Source: Methanothrix sp. (lineage in GTDB: Archaea; Halobacteriota; Methanosarcinia; Methanotrichales; Methanotrichaceae). From it: a stretch of 14,883 bases of DNA. This document shows, piece after piece, positions 6,877-12,435 of this stretch. The stretch spans positions 1 through 14,883 of the forward strand of contig WOYM01000023.1 in assembly GCA_011620785.1 (NCBI GenBank), in the 5' to 3' direction. Positions within the stretch are counted from its first letter, which is position 1. Each line of letters opens with the position of its first letter. The position numbers and the translations under genes were made by a program. The notes below the pieces were generated by a model. It was not told the origin of the DNA and searched no databases. It saw only the letters and a program-made list of their open reading frames with translations.

Positions 6877-6884
6877 TTTAAATA
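6877..6884 (+). promoter_or_regulatory. TATA box of the cis-prenyltransferase gene
   Basis: TTTAAATA, a textbook archaeal TATA box, is centred about 30 bases before the ATG at 6910. The predicted RNA start is within about five bases of the start codon. No ribosome binding site is visible, so the messenger is probably leaderless. Confidence 0.6.
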
Positions 6885-6909
6885 TCAATTCGCGAGCTTA
6901 ATTAAATAA

Positions 6910-7689
6910 ATGAGTCAAATCCTAAGAAATCCTGTTTATCTTTTGTATGAGAGGCTGCTCAAGGCTCAGATCCTGGCGGGGTCACCGGTGGAGCATATAG
7001 CGATAATTCAGGATGGAAATCGCAGGTATGCCAAGCAGAAGGGCCTCGCTAAATCTCTTGGCCATAGCCTTGGCGCTGAGACCTCGGAGAGGGTGTCAGA
7101 CTGGTGCCTGGAGGTGGGGGTTCGGCATCTCACCCTTTATGCTTTTTCCACGGAGAACTTCAGCCGGGAGGATTCGGAGAAGCGCTATATCTTTGATTTG
7201 ATAAAGAAAAAGTTCAATGATATGAGAAATTCAAAGAAAATCCATTTCAATAGAGTTCGGGTGCGAGCCATCGGTCGGTTGGAGATGCTTCCCGATGATC
7301 TGCAGGAGGAGATCCGACTGACTGAGGAGGCCACGAAGGATTATAGGAAGATGTATCTCAATGTGGCCCTGGCTTACGGAGGTCAGAGGGAGCTGGTGGA
7401 TGCTGTACGCTCCTTAGCCCGCCTGGTGGAGGAGGGACGGATAAGAGCCAAGGATCTTAATGAGACTCTCATCGCCCAGCATCTTTATCCTCAGGACGGC
7501 ATTGCCGTTCCCAAGGTGGATCTGATCATCAGGACCGCGGGGGATTTTCGCACATCAAACTTCCTCCCCTGGCAGGCCAATGGCAATGAGTGCGCCGCCT
7601 ACTTTTGCGCGCCTTTCTGGCCGGAGTTTCGGAAGATCGACTTTCTGCGGGCCATCAGGACCGCACAGACCAGGGCATCATGCCAATAA
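6910..7689 (+). CDS. uppS: Archaeal cis-prenyltransferase (tritrans,polycis-undecaprenyl diphosphate synthase type)
   Basis: A 259-aa enzyme of the UppS family. It adds isopentenyl units in cis to an allylic diphosphate (geranylgeranyl diphosphate in the archaeal type) to build the polyprenyl carrier used for glycan and surface-protein glycosylation. The N-terminal catalytic motif is HIAIIQDGNRRYA, with D35, G36 and N37 binding the allylic diphosphate. The family's YAFSTENF is at 77-84 and the C-terminal IPP-binding motif RTAGDFRTSNFLPWQ is at 208-222, followed by GNECAAYFC as in archaeal members. Length is normal. It is monocistronic, divergent from tRNA-Val and followed by tRNA-Arg. The product is needed for N-glycosylation, which fits the sequon-rich exported proteins nearby. 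Confidence 0.92.
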   Translation: MSQILRNPVYLLYERLLKAQILAGSPVEHIAIIQDGNRRYAKQKGLAKSLGHSLGAETSERVSDWCLEVGVRHLTLYAFSTENFSREDSEKRYIFDLIKKKFNDMRNSKKIHFNRVRVRAIGRLEMLPDDLQEEIRLTEEATKDYRKMYLNVALAYGGQRELVDAVRSLARLVEEGRIRAKDLNETLIAQHLYPQDGIAVPKVDLIIRTAGDFRTSNFLPWQANGNECAAYFCAPFWPEFRKIDFLRAIRTAQTRASCQ

Positions 7690-7690
7690 G

Positions 7691-7698
7691 CTTAATAA
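7691..7698 (+). promoter_or_regulatory. TATA box of tRNA-Arg
   Basis: CTTAATAA is centred about 32 bases before the tRNA 5' end and begins 2 bases after the uppS stop. The tRNA probably has its own promoter squeezed into the 37-base gap. Confidence 0.4.
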
Positions 7699-7726
7699 CC
7701 TGAAGCATGCCATCAGAGGTGTTCTT

Positions 7727-7816
7727 GTCCCGATGGGGTAGTGGATATCCTGGAGGCCTGCGGAGCATTTTTCGCGCAGAAAGCCTTCAACCCGGGTTCG
7801 AATCCCGGTCGGGACG
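7727..7816 (+). tRNA. tRNA-Arg (GCG) with an 18-base BHB intron
   Basis: Acceptor stem GTCCCGA/TCGGGAC, discriminator G73, T arm CCGGG-TTCGAAT-CCCGG, D arm with G18 G19 and A21. The anticodon stem GAGGC (7753-7757) pairs with GCCTT (7783-7787), and U33 is at 7759. The anticodon is GCG (7760-7762), for arginine CGC/CGT. Between G37 (7763) and A38 (7782) lie 18 extra bases (7764-7781), the canonical archaeal intron site. They form a strict bulge-helix-bulge: helix CTGC (7758-7761) with GCAG (7776-7779), bulges GGA (7762-7764) and AAA (7780-7782), and an inner GC/GC pair. Removal gives a standard 72-base tRNA. CCA is not encoded. Confidence 0.93.
7764..7781 (+). other. tRNA-Arg intron (bulge-helix-bulge)
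   Basis: The intron AGCATTTTTCGCGCAGAA lies between positions 37 and 38. Each splice cut falls after the second base of a 3-base bulge, as the archaeal splicing endonuclease requires. At 18 bases it has only a 2-bp inner helix and a 7-base loop, so it is close to the smallest functional form. Confidence 0.85.
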
Positions 7817-7839
7817 TGATATTTATCCTGCGCAAAAAT

Positions 7840-8727
7840 TTAGCTTTGACATGAAGCATCTTGATCTCCGTGCATTGCCCAGCACTTCATCAATTGCCTC
7901 TTAGTCTGCTGGTAGCTCCTCTCCGCTACCGCCGTTCCTCCTTCAAGCTGGATCTTCTTCAGACCAAACAGCCTAGCAAAGTCTTCGACGTTCTCTTCAA
8001 AGCCCTTCTCAAGAGTGAGGCCAGTGTCAATCCTGGCCACCTTGGTCAGGCCGCTTCCCTTCAGCATCGACTGCATATCCCTTTTTCTGCGGTAGGCCGA
8101 CCCCTCCTGGCCCATGGCTTCCCAGTTGGCAGCCCACATTGGTGTCATGAAGACGGCCACGTCCTGGTGCTCGGCCAGAGTTCGACTGTAGATCTCGTTT
8201 CCTCCCAGGGCAGCAGCAATGCAGTCGTCGATCCTCTCCCCCTGCTCATCGTTGAGGAAGTAGAGGGGACAGGGAAGGTCGAAGAGATCCTTCTTTACAT
8301 CGGTCAGGGAGTTTCCGCACCTTCCGTAGAATAGCAGAATTCCGTCCGAGAACGCTGCTAATTGTCGGATTTCTTTATAGACAGCGGACCGGAGACGCTC
8401 CAGGCTGACGTGCAGACCAATGCGAAGAGGGCTTACTACCAGCACCAAATTGAATTTTCCCTGGCGAGAGAGGCGGAGGCAAGCCATCCAGCGGGAAAAG
8501 AGCCCCTGTTGACGGTTGCTGATGCTGCTCTTCTGCCCCAGTTTTCCAGCGATCTGAGGCAGGCCGAGAAGGATATGGGGCCGGCCCAGAGCCTTCAGCT
8601 TTTCCGAAAGTCTCATGCTTTCGATACCATCCACCAGGATAAGCTCTCGAGTCTCCTCGTCGGCGGATAGTAGGTGAGCTACCTCGTCCTCCAGCATCCT
8701 GCAGACCACTATGCTTAGCACAGGCAT
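7840..8727 (-). CDS. DUF1638 family protein (295 aa), second in the window
   Basis: A larger DUF1638 paralogue with the same motif order as the protein at the left end. It has an N-terminal strand with a cysteine (IVVCRMLEDE, C9), YGRCGN at 134-139 (C137), DDCI at 167-170 (C169), a TPMW motif at 195-198 in place of LSPGW, and IDTG at 233-236 before a helical tail. No membrane segment or signal peptide. The middle region (about 65-125, Arg/Lys-rich) is longer than in the 192-aa paralogue. The ATG at 8727 has no clear ribosome binding site, and a TATA-like run (8753-8764) lies about 30 bases upstream, so the messenger is probably leaderless. It is divergent from surE across a perfect inverted repeat and convergent with tRNA-Arg. 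Function unknown. The three conserved cysteines could bind a metal (inference). Confidence 0.7.
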   Translation of the reverse strand: MPVLSIVVCRMLEDEVAHLLSADEETRELILVDGIESMRLSEKLKALGRPHILLGLPQIAGKLGQKSSISNRQQGLFSRWMACLRLSRQGKFNLVLVVSPLRIGLHVSLERLRSAVYKEIRQLAAFSDGILLFYGRCGNSLTDVKKDLFDLPCPLYFLNDEQGERIDDCIAAALGGNEIYSRTLAEHQDVAVFMTPMWAANWEAMGQEGSAYRRKRDMQSMLKGSGLTKVARIDTGLTLEKGFEENVEDFARLFGLKKIQLEGGTAVAERSYQQTKRQLMKCWAMHGDQDASCQS

Positions 8728-8752
8728 GAATTATCTGGCAATAGATTCGGGC

Positions 8753-8764
8753 GGATATAATTAT
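8753..8764 (-). promoter_or_regulatory. TATA box of the second DUF1638 gene
   Basis: On the minus strand this reads ATAATTATATCC, about 30 bases before the ATG at 8727. It touches the inverted repeat at 8763-8780, so a protein bound there would block or contact TBP/TFB on this promoter. Confidence 0.5.
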
Positions 8765-8780
8765 ATGCCCTTGGGCATAT
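8763..8780. promoter_or_regulatory. 18-bp inverted repeat between divergent promoters (putative operator)
   Basis: The sequence is ATATGCCC-TT-GGGCATAT: two perfect 8-base arms with a 2-base centre. It lies in the 112-base gap between the DUF1638 gene (minus) and surE (plus), abutting the DUF1638 TATA box and about 27 bases upstream of the surE TATA box. Size and symmetry suit a dimeric helix-turn-helix regulator. The regulator is not in the window. Confidence 0.5.
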
Positions 8781-8806
8781 CGCGATTTATCCGTTTCGGG
8801 GGATAG

Positions 8807-8813
8807 TTTAATA
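8807..8813 (+). promoter_or_regulatory. TATA box of surE
   Basis: TTTAATA is centred 30 bases before the ATG at 8840. This predicts a leaderless surE messenger and supports 8840 over the in-frame ATG at 8822 as the start. Confidence 0.5.
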
Positions 8814-8839
8814 CCGATAGGATGCTCAAGGCTCAAGCG

Positions 8840-9625
8840 ATGCATCGCATACTGGTCAGCAACGATGATGGCGTTTATGCCTCCGGTCTCGAGGCGGCGG
8901 CAAAGAGCGTTAAGGGTCTGGGGGAGGTGACGGTAGCCGCGCCCTCGGGACAGAAGAGCGGCGTGGGAAGATCTATATCCGTCTTTGAGCCCCTGCGCTA
9001 TGCCGAGGTGAACCTGAACGGCTTTAAGGCTTATGCGGTCACCGGAACGCCGGTGGATTCGGTCATCATTGGCATCTTCGCCATCCTTAAGGAGATGCCT
9101 GATCTGGTCATCTCGGGAATCAATGTGGGAGAGAACATCAGCACCGATACCGTTACCACGAGCGGGACCATAGGAGCGGCCCTGGAGGCTGCCAGCTACG
9201 GCATTCCCGCCATCGCTGCCTCAATTCAGGCCGTTGATCAGGGCGACAAGTTCGATATGCATCATGGAGCCAAGCACAGCTTTGATGTGGCAGCTCTATT
9301 TCTGCGCCGAGTAGCGACCCGGGTCTTAGAGCACGGCCTTCCGGAGGGAGTGGATCTTTTGAACCTGAATGTCCCTGCTGGTGCCAGCGAGGAGACGGAG
9401 ATAAAAGTGACCCGCCTGGCGAAGAAGATCTTCAAGACGGCAGTGCAGGAGCGTTTTGACCCCCGTGGCCGGCCCTACTACTGGATTGATGGGGAGCTGA
9501 TATGCTGCGACGAGGAGGGGACTGACGTGCAGACCATCTATCAGGACAAGCTGGTATCCTTAACCCCACTCAGCCTGGATTCCACGGCCAGAATCGATCT
9601 GAAAGAGATAGAGAAGCTATTTTGA
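8840..9625 (+). CDS. surE: 5'/3'-nucleotidase SurE
   Basis: Divalent-metal phosphatase acting on nucleoside 5'/3'-monophosphates, 261 aa. The N-terminal motif ILVSNDDG gives metal ligands D9 and D10. S40 (in GQKSG) and N95 (in SGINVGENI) complete the SurE site. VTGTPVD, the following helix and TSGTIGAALEA are also typical. I chose the ATG at 8840 because the family begins directly with the strand M-x-R-I-L-V-S-N-D-D-G and the TATA box at 8807-8813 would start RNA almost at this codon. The ATG at 8822 adds six residues. It ends 14 bases from the convergent hisB-like gene. A housekeeping role in nucleotide salvage is likely. Confidence 0.93.
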   Translation: MHRILVSNDDGVYASGLEAAAKSVKGLGEVTVAAPSGQKSGVGRSISVFEPLRYAEVNLNGFKAYAVTGTPVDSVIIGIFAILKEMPDLVISGINVGENISTDTVTTSGTIGAALEAASYGIPAIAASIQAVDQGDKFDMHHGAKHSFDVAALFLRRVATRVLEHGLPEGVDLLNLNVPAGASEETEIKVTRLAKKIFKTAVQERFDPRGRPYYWIDGELICCDEEGTDVQTIYQDKLVSLTPLSLDSTARIDLKEIEKLF

Positions 9626-9639
9626 TCTCTATCTGACCC

Positions 9640-10206
9640 TCAGATTACTCCTTTGGTGCTGGGGATGCCCATTCCACCCTTTGTCGCCGCCTGGCGAATG
9701 GCCAGACCCAGGGCCTTGAATATGCACTCCATCTTATGGTGGTCGTTCTCCCCGTAGAAGCGGATATGAATTGTCAGCCCGGCAGAATTAGAGAGCGCTT
9801 CCAGGAAAGGGCCAAGGAGCATGACCTCGAAGTCGCTGATCCTCTCCCCCCGAAACTCTCCAGAGACGATCAGATAGGGCCGGCCGCTGAAATCCAGAGC
9901 CACGTCCGCCAAAGACTCGTCCATGGGAACCGAGGCCGAGCCGTAACGGCATATTCCGCTCCTGTCCCCCAGGGCATCGTCCAGAGCAAGGCCTATGGCC
10001 TTTCCTAAAGACTGGGCTCTCCACAAGCCATCCTCTGCCTGAGCCACCAGGTCAATATTCGCCGTGCGGGCCAGGGCGAGCAGCATATGATCGAGAAATC
10101 CCGATCCCGAGGCGGCTTTTGCCTGGCCTGATCCGTCCAGGTTAACTGTGGCCTGGGCCCTGCAATCTCTGTATAATCCCTTTCCTCTTCCCGTCCTTTT
10201 CGCCAT
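9640..10206 (-). CDS. hisB: HisB-like protein (imidazoleglycerol-phosphate dehydratase fold) lacking several metal ligands
   Basis: A 188-aa member of the IGPD family. Retained parts: GFLDHM (37-41), ALGDRSGICRYG, PMDE (94-97), DFSGRPYL (105-112), the second metal motif HHKME (156-160) and the C-terminal phosphate-binding IPSTKGV (181-187). Lost parts: the first metal motif DDHHxxED is absent. The segment reads AEDGLWRAQSLGKAIG (57-72), about five residues shorter than normal with no histidine. The usual EHF is GPF (132-134), and the ARHG after DHM is ARTA. HH is not encoded there in any frame, so a local frameshift does not explain it. It starts 10 bases after the hisA stop with AGGTGAT as ribosome site. 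It is either a degenerate HisB or a paralogue with another role. Catalytic activity is doubtful. Confidence 0.85.
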   Translation of the reverse strand: MAKRTGRGKGLYRDCRAQATVNLDGSGQAKAASGSGFLDHMLLALARTANIDLVAQAEDGLWRAQSLGKAIGLALDDALGDRSGICRYGSASVPMDESLADVALDFSGRPYLIVSGEFRGERISDFEVMLLGPFLEALSNSAGLTIHIRFYGENDHHKMECIFKALGLAIRQAATKGGMGIPSTKGVI

Positions 10207-10216
10207 TTGCCATCAC

Positions 10217-10942
10217 CTATCTTCGCAAGGCCTGCAGGGTAGCTGAGACGCTTAATTTTCCGGTGTAAATGGCCGTCCCGGCCACAGCTCCTGCAGCGCC
10301 GGCATCCCTCAGGGCGAGGACATCCTCAGTGGTGGTGACCCCGCCAGCAGCGACAACCGGTATCCGGAGGGCTGCCACCAGCTCTCGCGTGGGCTGGATA
10401 TCGATTCCTCGCTCTCTGCCTTCAACATCGATGTTCGTGAAGAGGATGGAGCCCGCCCCCTTCTCCTCGAACAATCTGCCCAGATCCACCGCCCTCTTGC
10501 CTAAGGTCTTCTGCCAGCCTTCGGTGGTAACATCCCCTCGCTTAACATCCAGGGCCACCATAATTCTCTCCCGGCCGTGCTCCTCAGCCAATTGGACTAT
10601 CATCTCGGGATCTTTCAGGGCGGCAGTGCCCAGGATCACCCGATCTACTCCCAGGCGGAGAACATCCCTTGCTTCCTCTTCTGACCGGATGCCCCCCCCT
10701 ACCTGGATATAGACGTCCAGCTCCCTTACGATCTGAGCGAGGATGGGGGCGTTCACCCTCTTGCCCTGAATCGCCCCGTCCAGATCTATGATGTGCAGGT
10801 GGTCAGCGCCTTCACCGATCCAGCGCTCTGCCTGGGCGAGGGGATTGTCCAGGGCCACGACCTCCGTTCCCGGAACCCCACCCACCAGCTGCACGCACTT
10901 GCCGCCTCGCAGGTCCACTGCGGGAAAGAATGCAAAACTCAT
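10217..10942 (-). CDS. hisA: HisA, ProFAR isomerase of histidine biosynthesis
   Basis: A 241-aa TIM-barrel isomerase that converts ProFAR to PRFAR, the fourth step of histidine synthesis. The N-terminal PAVDLRGGKCVQL carries catalytic D10, and the second catalytic aspartate is D132 in VALDVKRG. The two phosphate-binding half-barrel ends are VGGGIR (81-86) and AAGGV (198-202). I start it at the ATG at 10942 (MSFAFFPAVDL), which gives the normal family length. The frame remains open upstream to 11029 but the extra 29 residues have no family counterpart. No clear ribosome binding site precedes it, so the messenger may be leaderless. First gene of a hisA-hisB pair. Confidence 0.94.
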   Translation of the reverse strand: MSFAFFPAVDLRGGKCVQLVGGVPGTEVVALDNPLAQAERWIGEGADHLHIIDLDGAIQGKRVNAPILAQIVRELDVYIQVGGGIRSEEEARDVLRLGVDRVILGTAALKDPEMIVQLAEEHGRERIMVALDVKRGDVTTEGWQKTLGKRAVDLGRLFEEKGAGSILFTNIDVEGRERGIDIQPTRELVAALRIPVVAAGGVTTTEDVLALRDAGAAGAVAGTAIYTGKLSVSATLQALRR

Positions 10943-10987
10943 GAAGGCCAATTGGCATCGAATAGACCTTAACCGTTTCGATAGCTG

Positions 10988-10994
10988 AAAAAAA
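10988..10994 (-). terminator. Oligo-T terminator of the PGF-CTERM gene
   Basis: Seven T residues on the minus strand (A residues on the plus strand), about 42 bases after the stop of the small exported protein. They lie upstream of hisA and probably separate the two transcripts. Confidence 0.5.
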
Positions 10995-11005
10995 GAGAAG
11001 GTCAA

Positions 11006-11029
11006 TTGATCTCGAGCGATCGATATCAA
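11006..11029. repeat. Imperfect inverted repeat upstream of hisA
   Basis: Arms TTGATCTCGA (11006-11015) and TCGATATCAA (11020-11029) match at 9 of 10 positions, with a 4-base centre GCGA. The repeat lies about 65-90 bases upstream of the hisA start and just after the stop of the PGF-CTERM gene. It could be a regulator site for hisA or part of the small gene's 3' end. Confidence 0.35.
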
Positions 11030-11035
11030 ACGATC

Positions 11036-11260
11036 TCAATGGATTTTAGCTCTTATTAAGCGAGCTCCTGCCAGCGCGCCTGCCACTGCAAATGCAAATC
11101 CGAATCCGGGAGTGCTCTTCTCATCAGAGTCGCTTTCGCTCTCGCTGGAAGCCTCGTTCTCTTCCTCATCATCCTCATCGTCATCCTCGGCATAGATCGG
11201 TGCTGCCAATGCCATGATGGCGAACAGGGCCAAAAGAAGAGCCAATATGGACTTTCTCAT
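11036..11260 (-). CDS. Tiny PGF-CTERM surface protein (74 aa) with an acidic core
   Basis: Residues 1-24 are a Sec signal peptide ending IYA. Residues 25-50 are extremely acidic (16 Asp/Glu of 26, the rest mainly Ser). Residues 51-53 are PGF, followed by a hydrophobic helix (FGFAFAVAGALAGARLI) and a basic end (RAKIH). This is the tripartite PGF-CTERM sorting signal recognised by archaeosortase A, which attaches surface proteins to membrane lipid. After processing only about 26 residues would remain. The start ATG at 11260 has a perfect GGAGGTGA four bases upstream, and a TATA-like CTAAATTAAG lies at 11309-11318, so it is a real, expressed-looking gene. A Ser-rich acidic spacer normally links a larger domain to the anchor. 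Here it is the whole protein. Confidence 0.8.
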   Translation of the reverse strand: MRKSILALLLALFAIMALAAPIYAEDDDEDDEEENEASSESESDSDEKSTPGFGFAFAVAGALAGARLIRAKIH

Positions 11261-11308
11261 CTATTCACCTCCGGATTCAAACCTATTTCATCGTAATTCA
11301 TCCTTTCC

Positions 11309-11318
11309 CTTAATTTAG
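11309..11318 (-). promoter_or_regulatory. TATA box of the PGF-CTERM gene
   Basis: On the minus strand this reads CTAAATTAAG, about 50 bases before the ATG at 11260. It predicts a leader of roughly 27 bases that contains the strong ribosome binding site. Confidence 0.4.
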
Positions 11319-11377
11319 CCGCATCCTCTGCTCAATTGCAGCAACAAGCACACAAATGGCATCCATTGCACAAGAGC

Positions 11378-11388
11378 CTATAAATATC
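11378..11388 (+). promoter_or_regulatory. TATA box of the pspA operon
   Basis: CTATAAATATC matches the archaeal TATA consensus. RNA would start near 11410, giving a leader of about 55 bases with AAGGAG at 11452-11457 before the ATG at 11465. A small inverted repeat (AATGG-CAT-CCATT, 11355-11367) lies just upstream of the TATA box and could bind a regulator. A second AT-rich box near 11400 is a weaker alternative. Confidence 0.55.
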
Positions 11389-11464
11389 TAAAATGACATT
11401 GGTATATGTAATTTGCATCCTATCAAGAAACGGTGGAGAACAGATAGGCTGAAGGAGAATTGAT

Positions 11465-12160
11465 ATGGGCTTCTTAGAGCGGATGAGTGCTGTCGTGCAG
11501 GCAAAGATGAATAAGATCATGAACAGGATAGAGGATCCCAGAGAGATCCTTGATGTCTCTTATGAAAAGCAGCTGCAGCTATTGCAGAATGTCAAGAGAG
11601 GGGTGGCAGAGGTGACCACCTCCAAGAAGAGGCTTGAATTGCAGAAGGCCAAGCTGCAGATGAATATCGATAAGCTTGATGGCCAGGCAAAGGAGGCCAT
11701 TTCTGCCAGCCGGGAGGACCTGGCACGAAAGGCCCTGGAGAGCAAGGCCTTGATGCAGGCTCAGCTGAATACCCTAGAAAGGGAGATCAATGAACTGAAT
11801 GATCAGCAGCAGAAGCTGCAGGCAGCCGAAACCCGTCTGGCCACCAAGGTGGAGGCCTTCCGCACCAAGAAGGAGACCATCAAAGCCCAGTATACTGCCG
11901 CCGATGCTCAGGTCAAGATCACCGAGTCGGTGACCGGCATAAGCGAGGAGATGGCGGATGTAGGCCTGGCGGTTCAGAGAGCAGAAGAGAAGACCGAGGA
12001 TATGAAAGCCCGCTCTGCTGCTTTGGATGAGCTCCTGGAATCCGGAACTCTCACCGACTACTCGGGAGGGGATGAGATCGAGAGCGAATTGGCACGGGTC
12101 AAGGCCAAGAACACCGTAGATGATGAGATGGCCAGATTGAAGGCGGAGATGAATAAATGA
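11465..12160 (+). CDS. pspA: PspA/IM30 (Vipp1) family membrane-remodelling protein
   Basis: A 231-aa, almost wholly helical protein of the ESCRT-III-related PspA/Vipp1 superfamily, which forms oligomers on damaged or stressed membranes. The N-terminus MGFLERMSAVVQAKMNKIMN is the amphipathic membrane-binding helix, and RIEDPREILD is the family's conserved turn. A long coiled coil of Lys/Glu/Gln heptads follows (about 30-165), then a shorter helix and an acidic C-terminal segment ending in DDEMARLKAEMNK. No membrane segment, cysteine or signal peptide. The start has AAGGAG seven bases upstream. Its stop overlaps the start of the next gene (ATGA), so it is coupled to PspAA. Length is close to bacterial PspA. 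Confidence 0.93.
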   Translation: MGFLERMSAVVQAKMNKIMNRIEDPREILDVSYEKQLQLLQNVKRGVAEVTTSKKRLELQKAKLQMNIDKLDGQAKEAISASREDLARKALESKALMQAQLNTLEREINELNDQQQKLQAAETRLATKVEAFRTKKETIKAQYTAADAQVKITESVTGISEEMADVGLAVQRAEEKTEDMKARSAALDELLESGTLTDYSGGDEIESELARVKAKNTVDDEMARLKAEMNK

Positions 12161-12435
12161 TCATCAGAATCCTGGGAGAGGGTCAGTTCCGCTTTGCTGA
12201 CAGCCATCTGGGCGATCTGAATAAAATTGATAATCAGATAGTGGATCATGTGAAGAATGGCAATCAAGATGGCTTTTGCCAGGAGCTGGCCAGAATGATC
12301 ACCATAGTAAAAGAGCTGGGGAAGCCCATAAGCGATGAGGAGGTCATTCCTTCGGACATCATAGTCCCACCCGCAGATCTCTCCTTCCATGAGGCAAGGA
12401 ATATCTTCTGCAATGACGGTCTCATCGAGGGATGA
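12157..12435 (+). CDS. PspA-associated protein PspAA
   Basis: A 92-aa protein matching the PspAA family: MIIRILGEGQFRF at the start, LNKIDNQIVDHV in the middle, then LGKPISDEEVIPSDIIVPPADLSFHEA and a GLIEG ending. PspAA is found next to PspA in many archaea and actinobacteria. Its molecular role is not well defined, and it is thought to work with PspA in envelope stress. It overlaps pspA by four bases (ATGA) at its start and the transporter gene by four bases at its end, so all three are one operon with coupled translation. Confidence 0.85.
   Translation: MIIRILGEGQFRFADSHLGDLNKIDNQIVDHVKNGNQDGFCQELARMITIVKELGKPISDEEVIPSDIIVPPADLSFHEARNIFCNDGLIEG

Noticed and set aside
7707..7904. Plus-strand 65-aa ORF across the tRNA-Arg
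   Set aside because: It lies over a complete intron-bearing tRNA and the end of the convergent gene; no coding evidence.
8375..8845. Minus-strand ORF of 156 aa overlapping the second DUF1638 gene and the surE start
   Set aside because: It is in another frame of a gene with clear family motifs and crosses the divergent promoter region; its Ser/Pro/Arg-rich composition is typical of shadow frames.
9788..10024. Frameshift as the explanation for the missing HHxxED motif in HisB
   Set aside because: I read the minus strand in the other frames through this region and found no HH codons, so a base insertion or deletion would not restore the motif.
10943..11029. N-terminal extension of HisA to 11029
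   Set aside because: The 29 extra residues have no counterpart in HisA and run through the probable terminator and intergenic region; 10942 gives the normal length.
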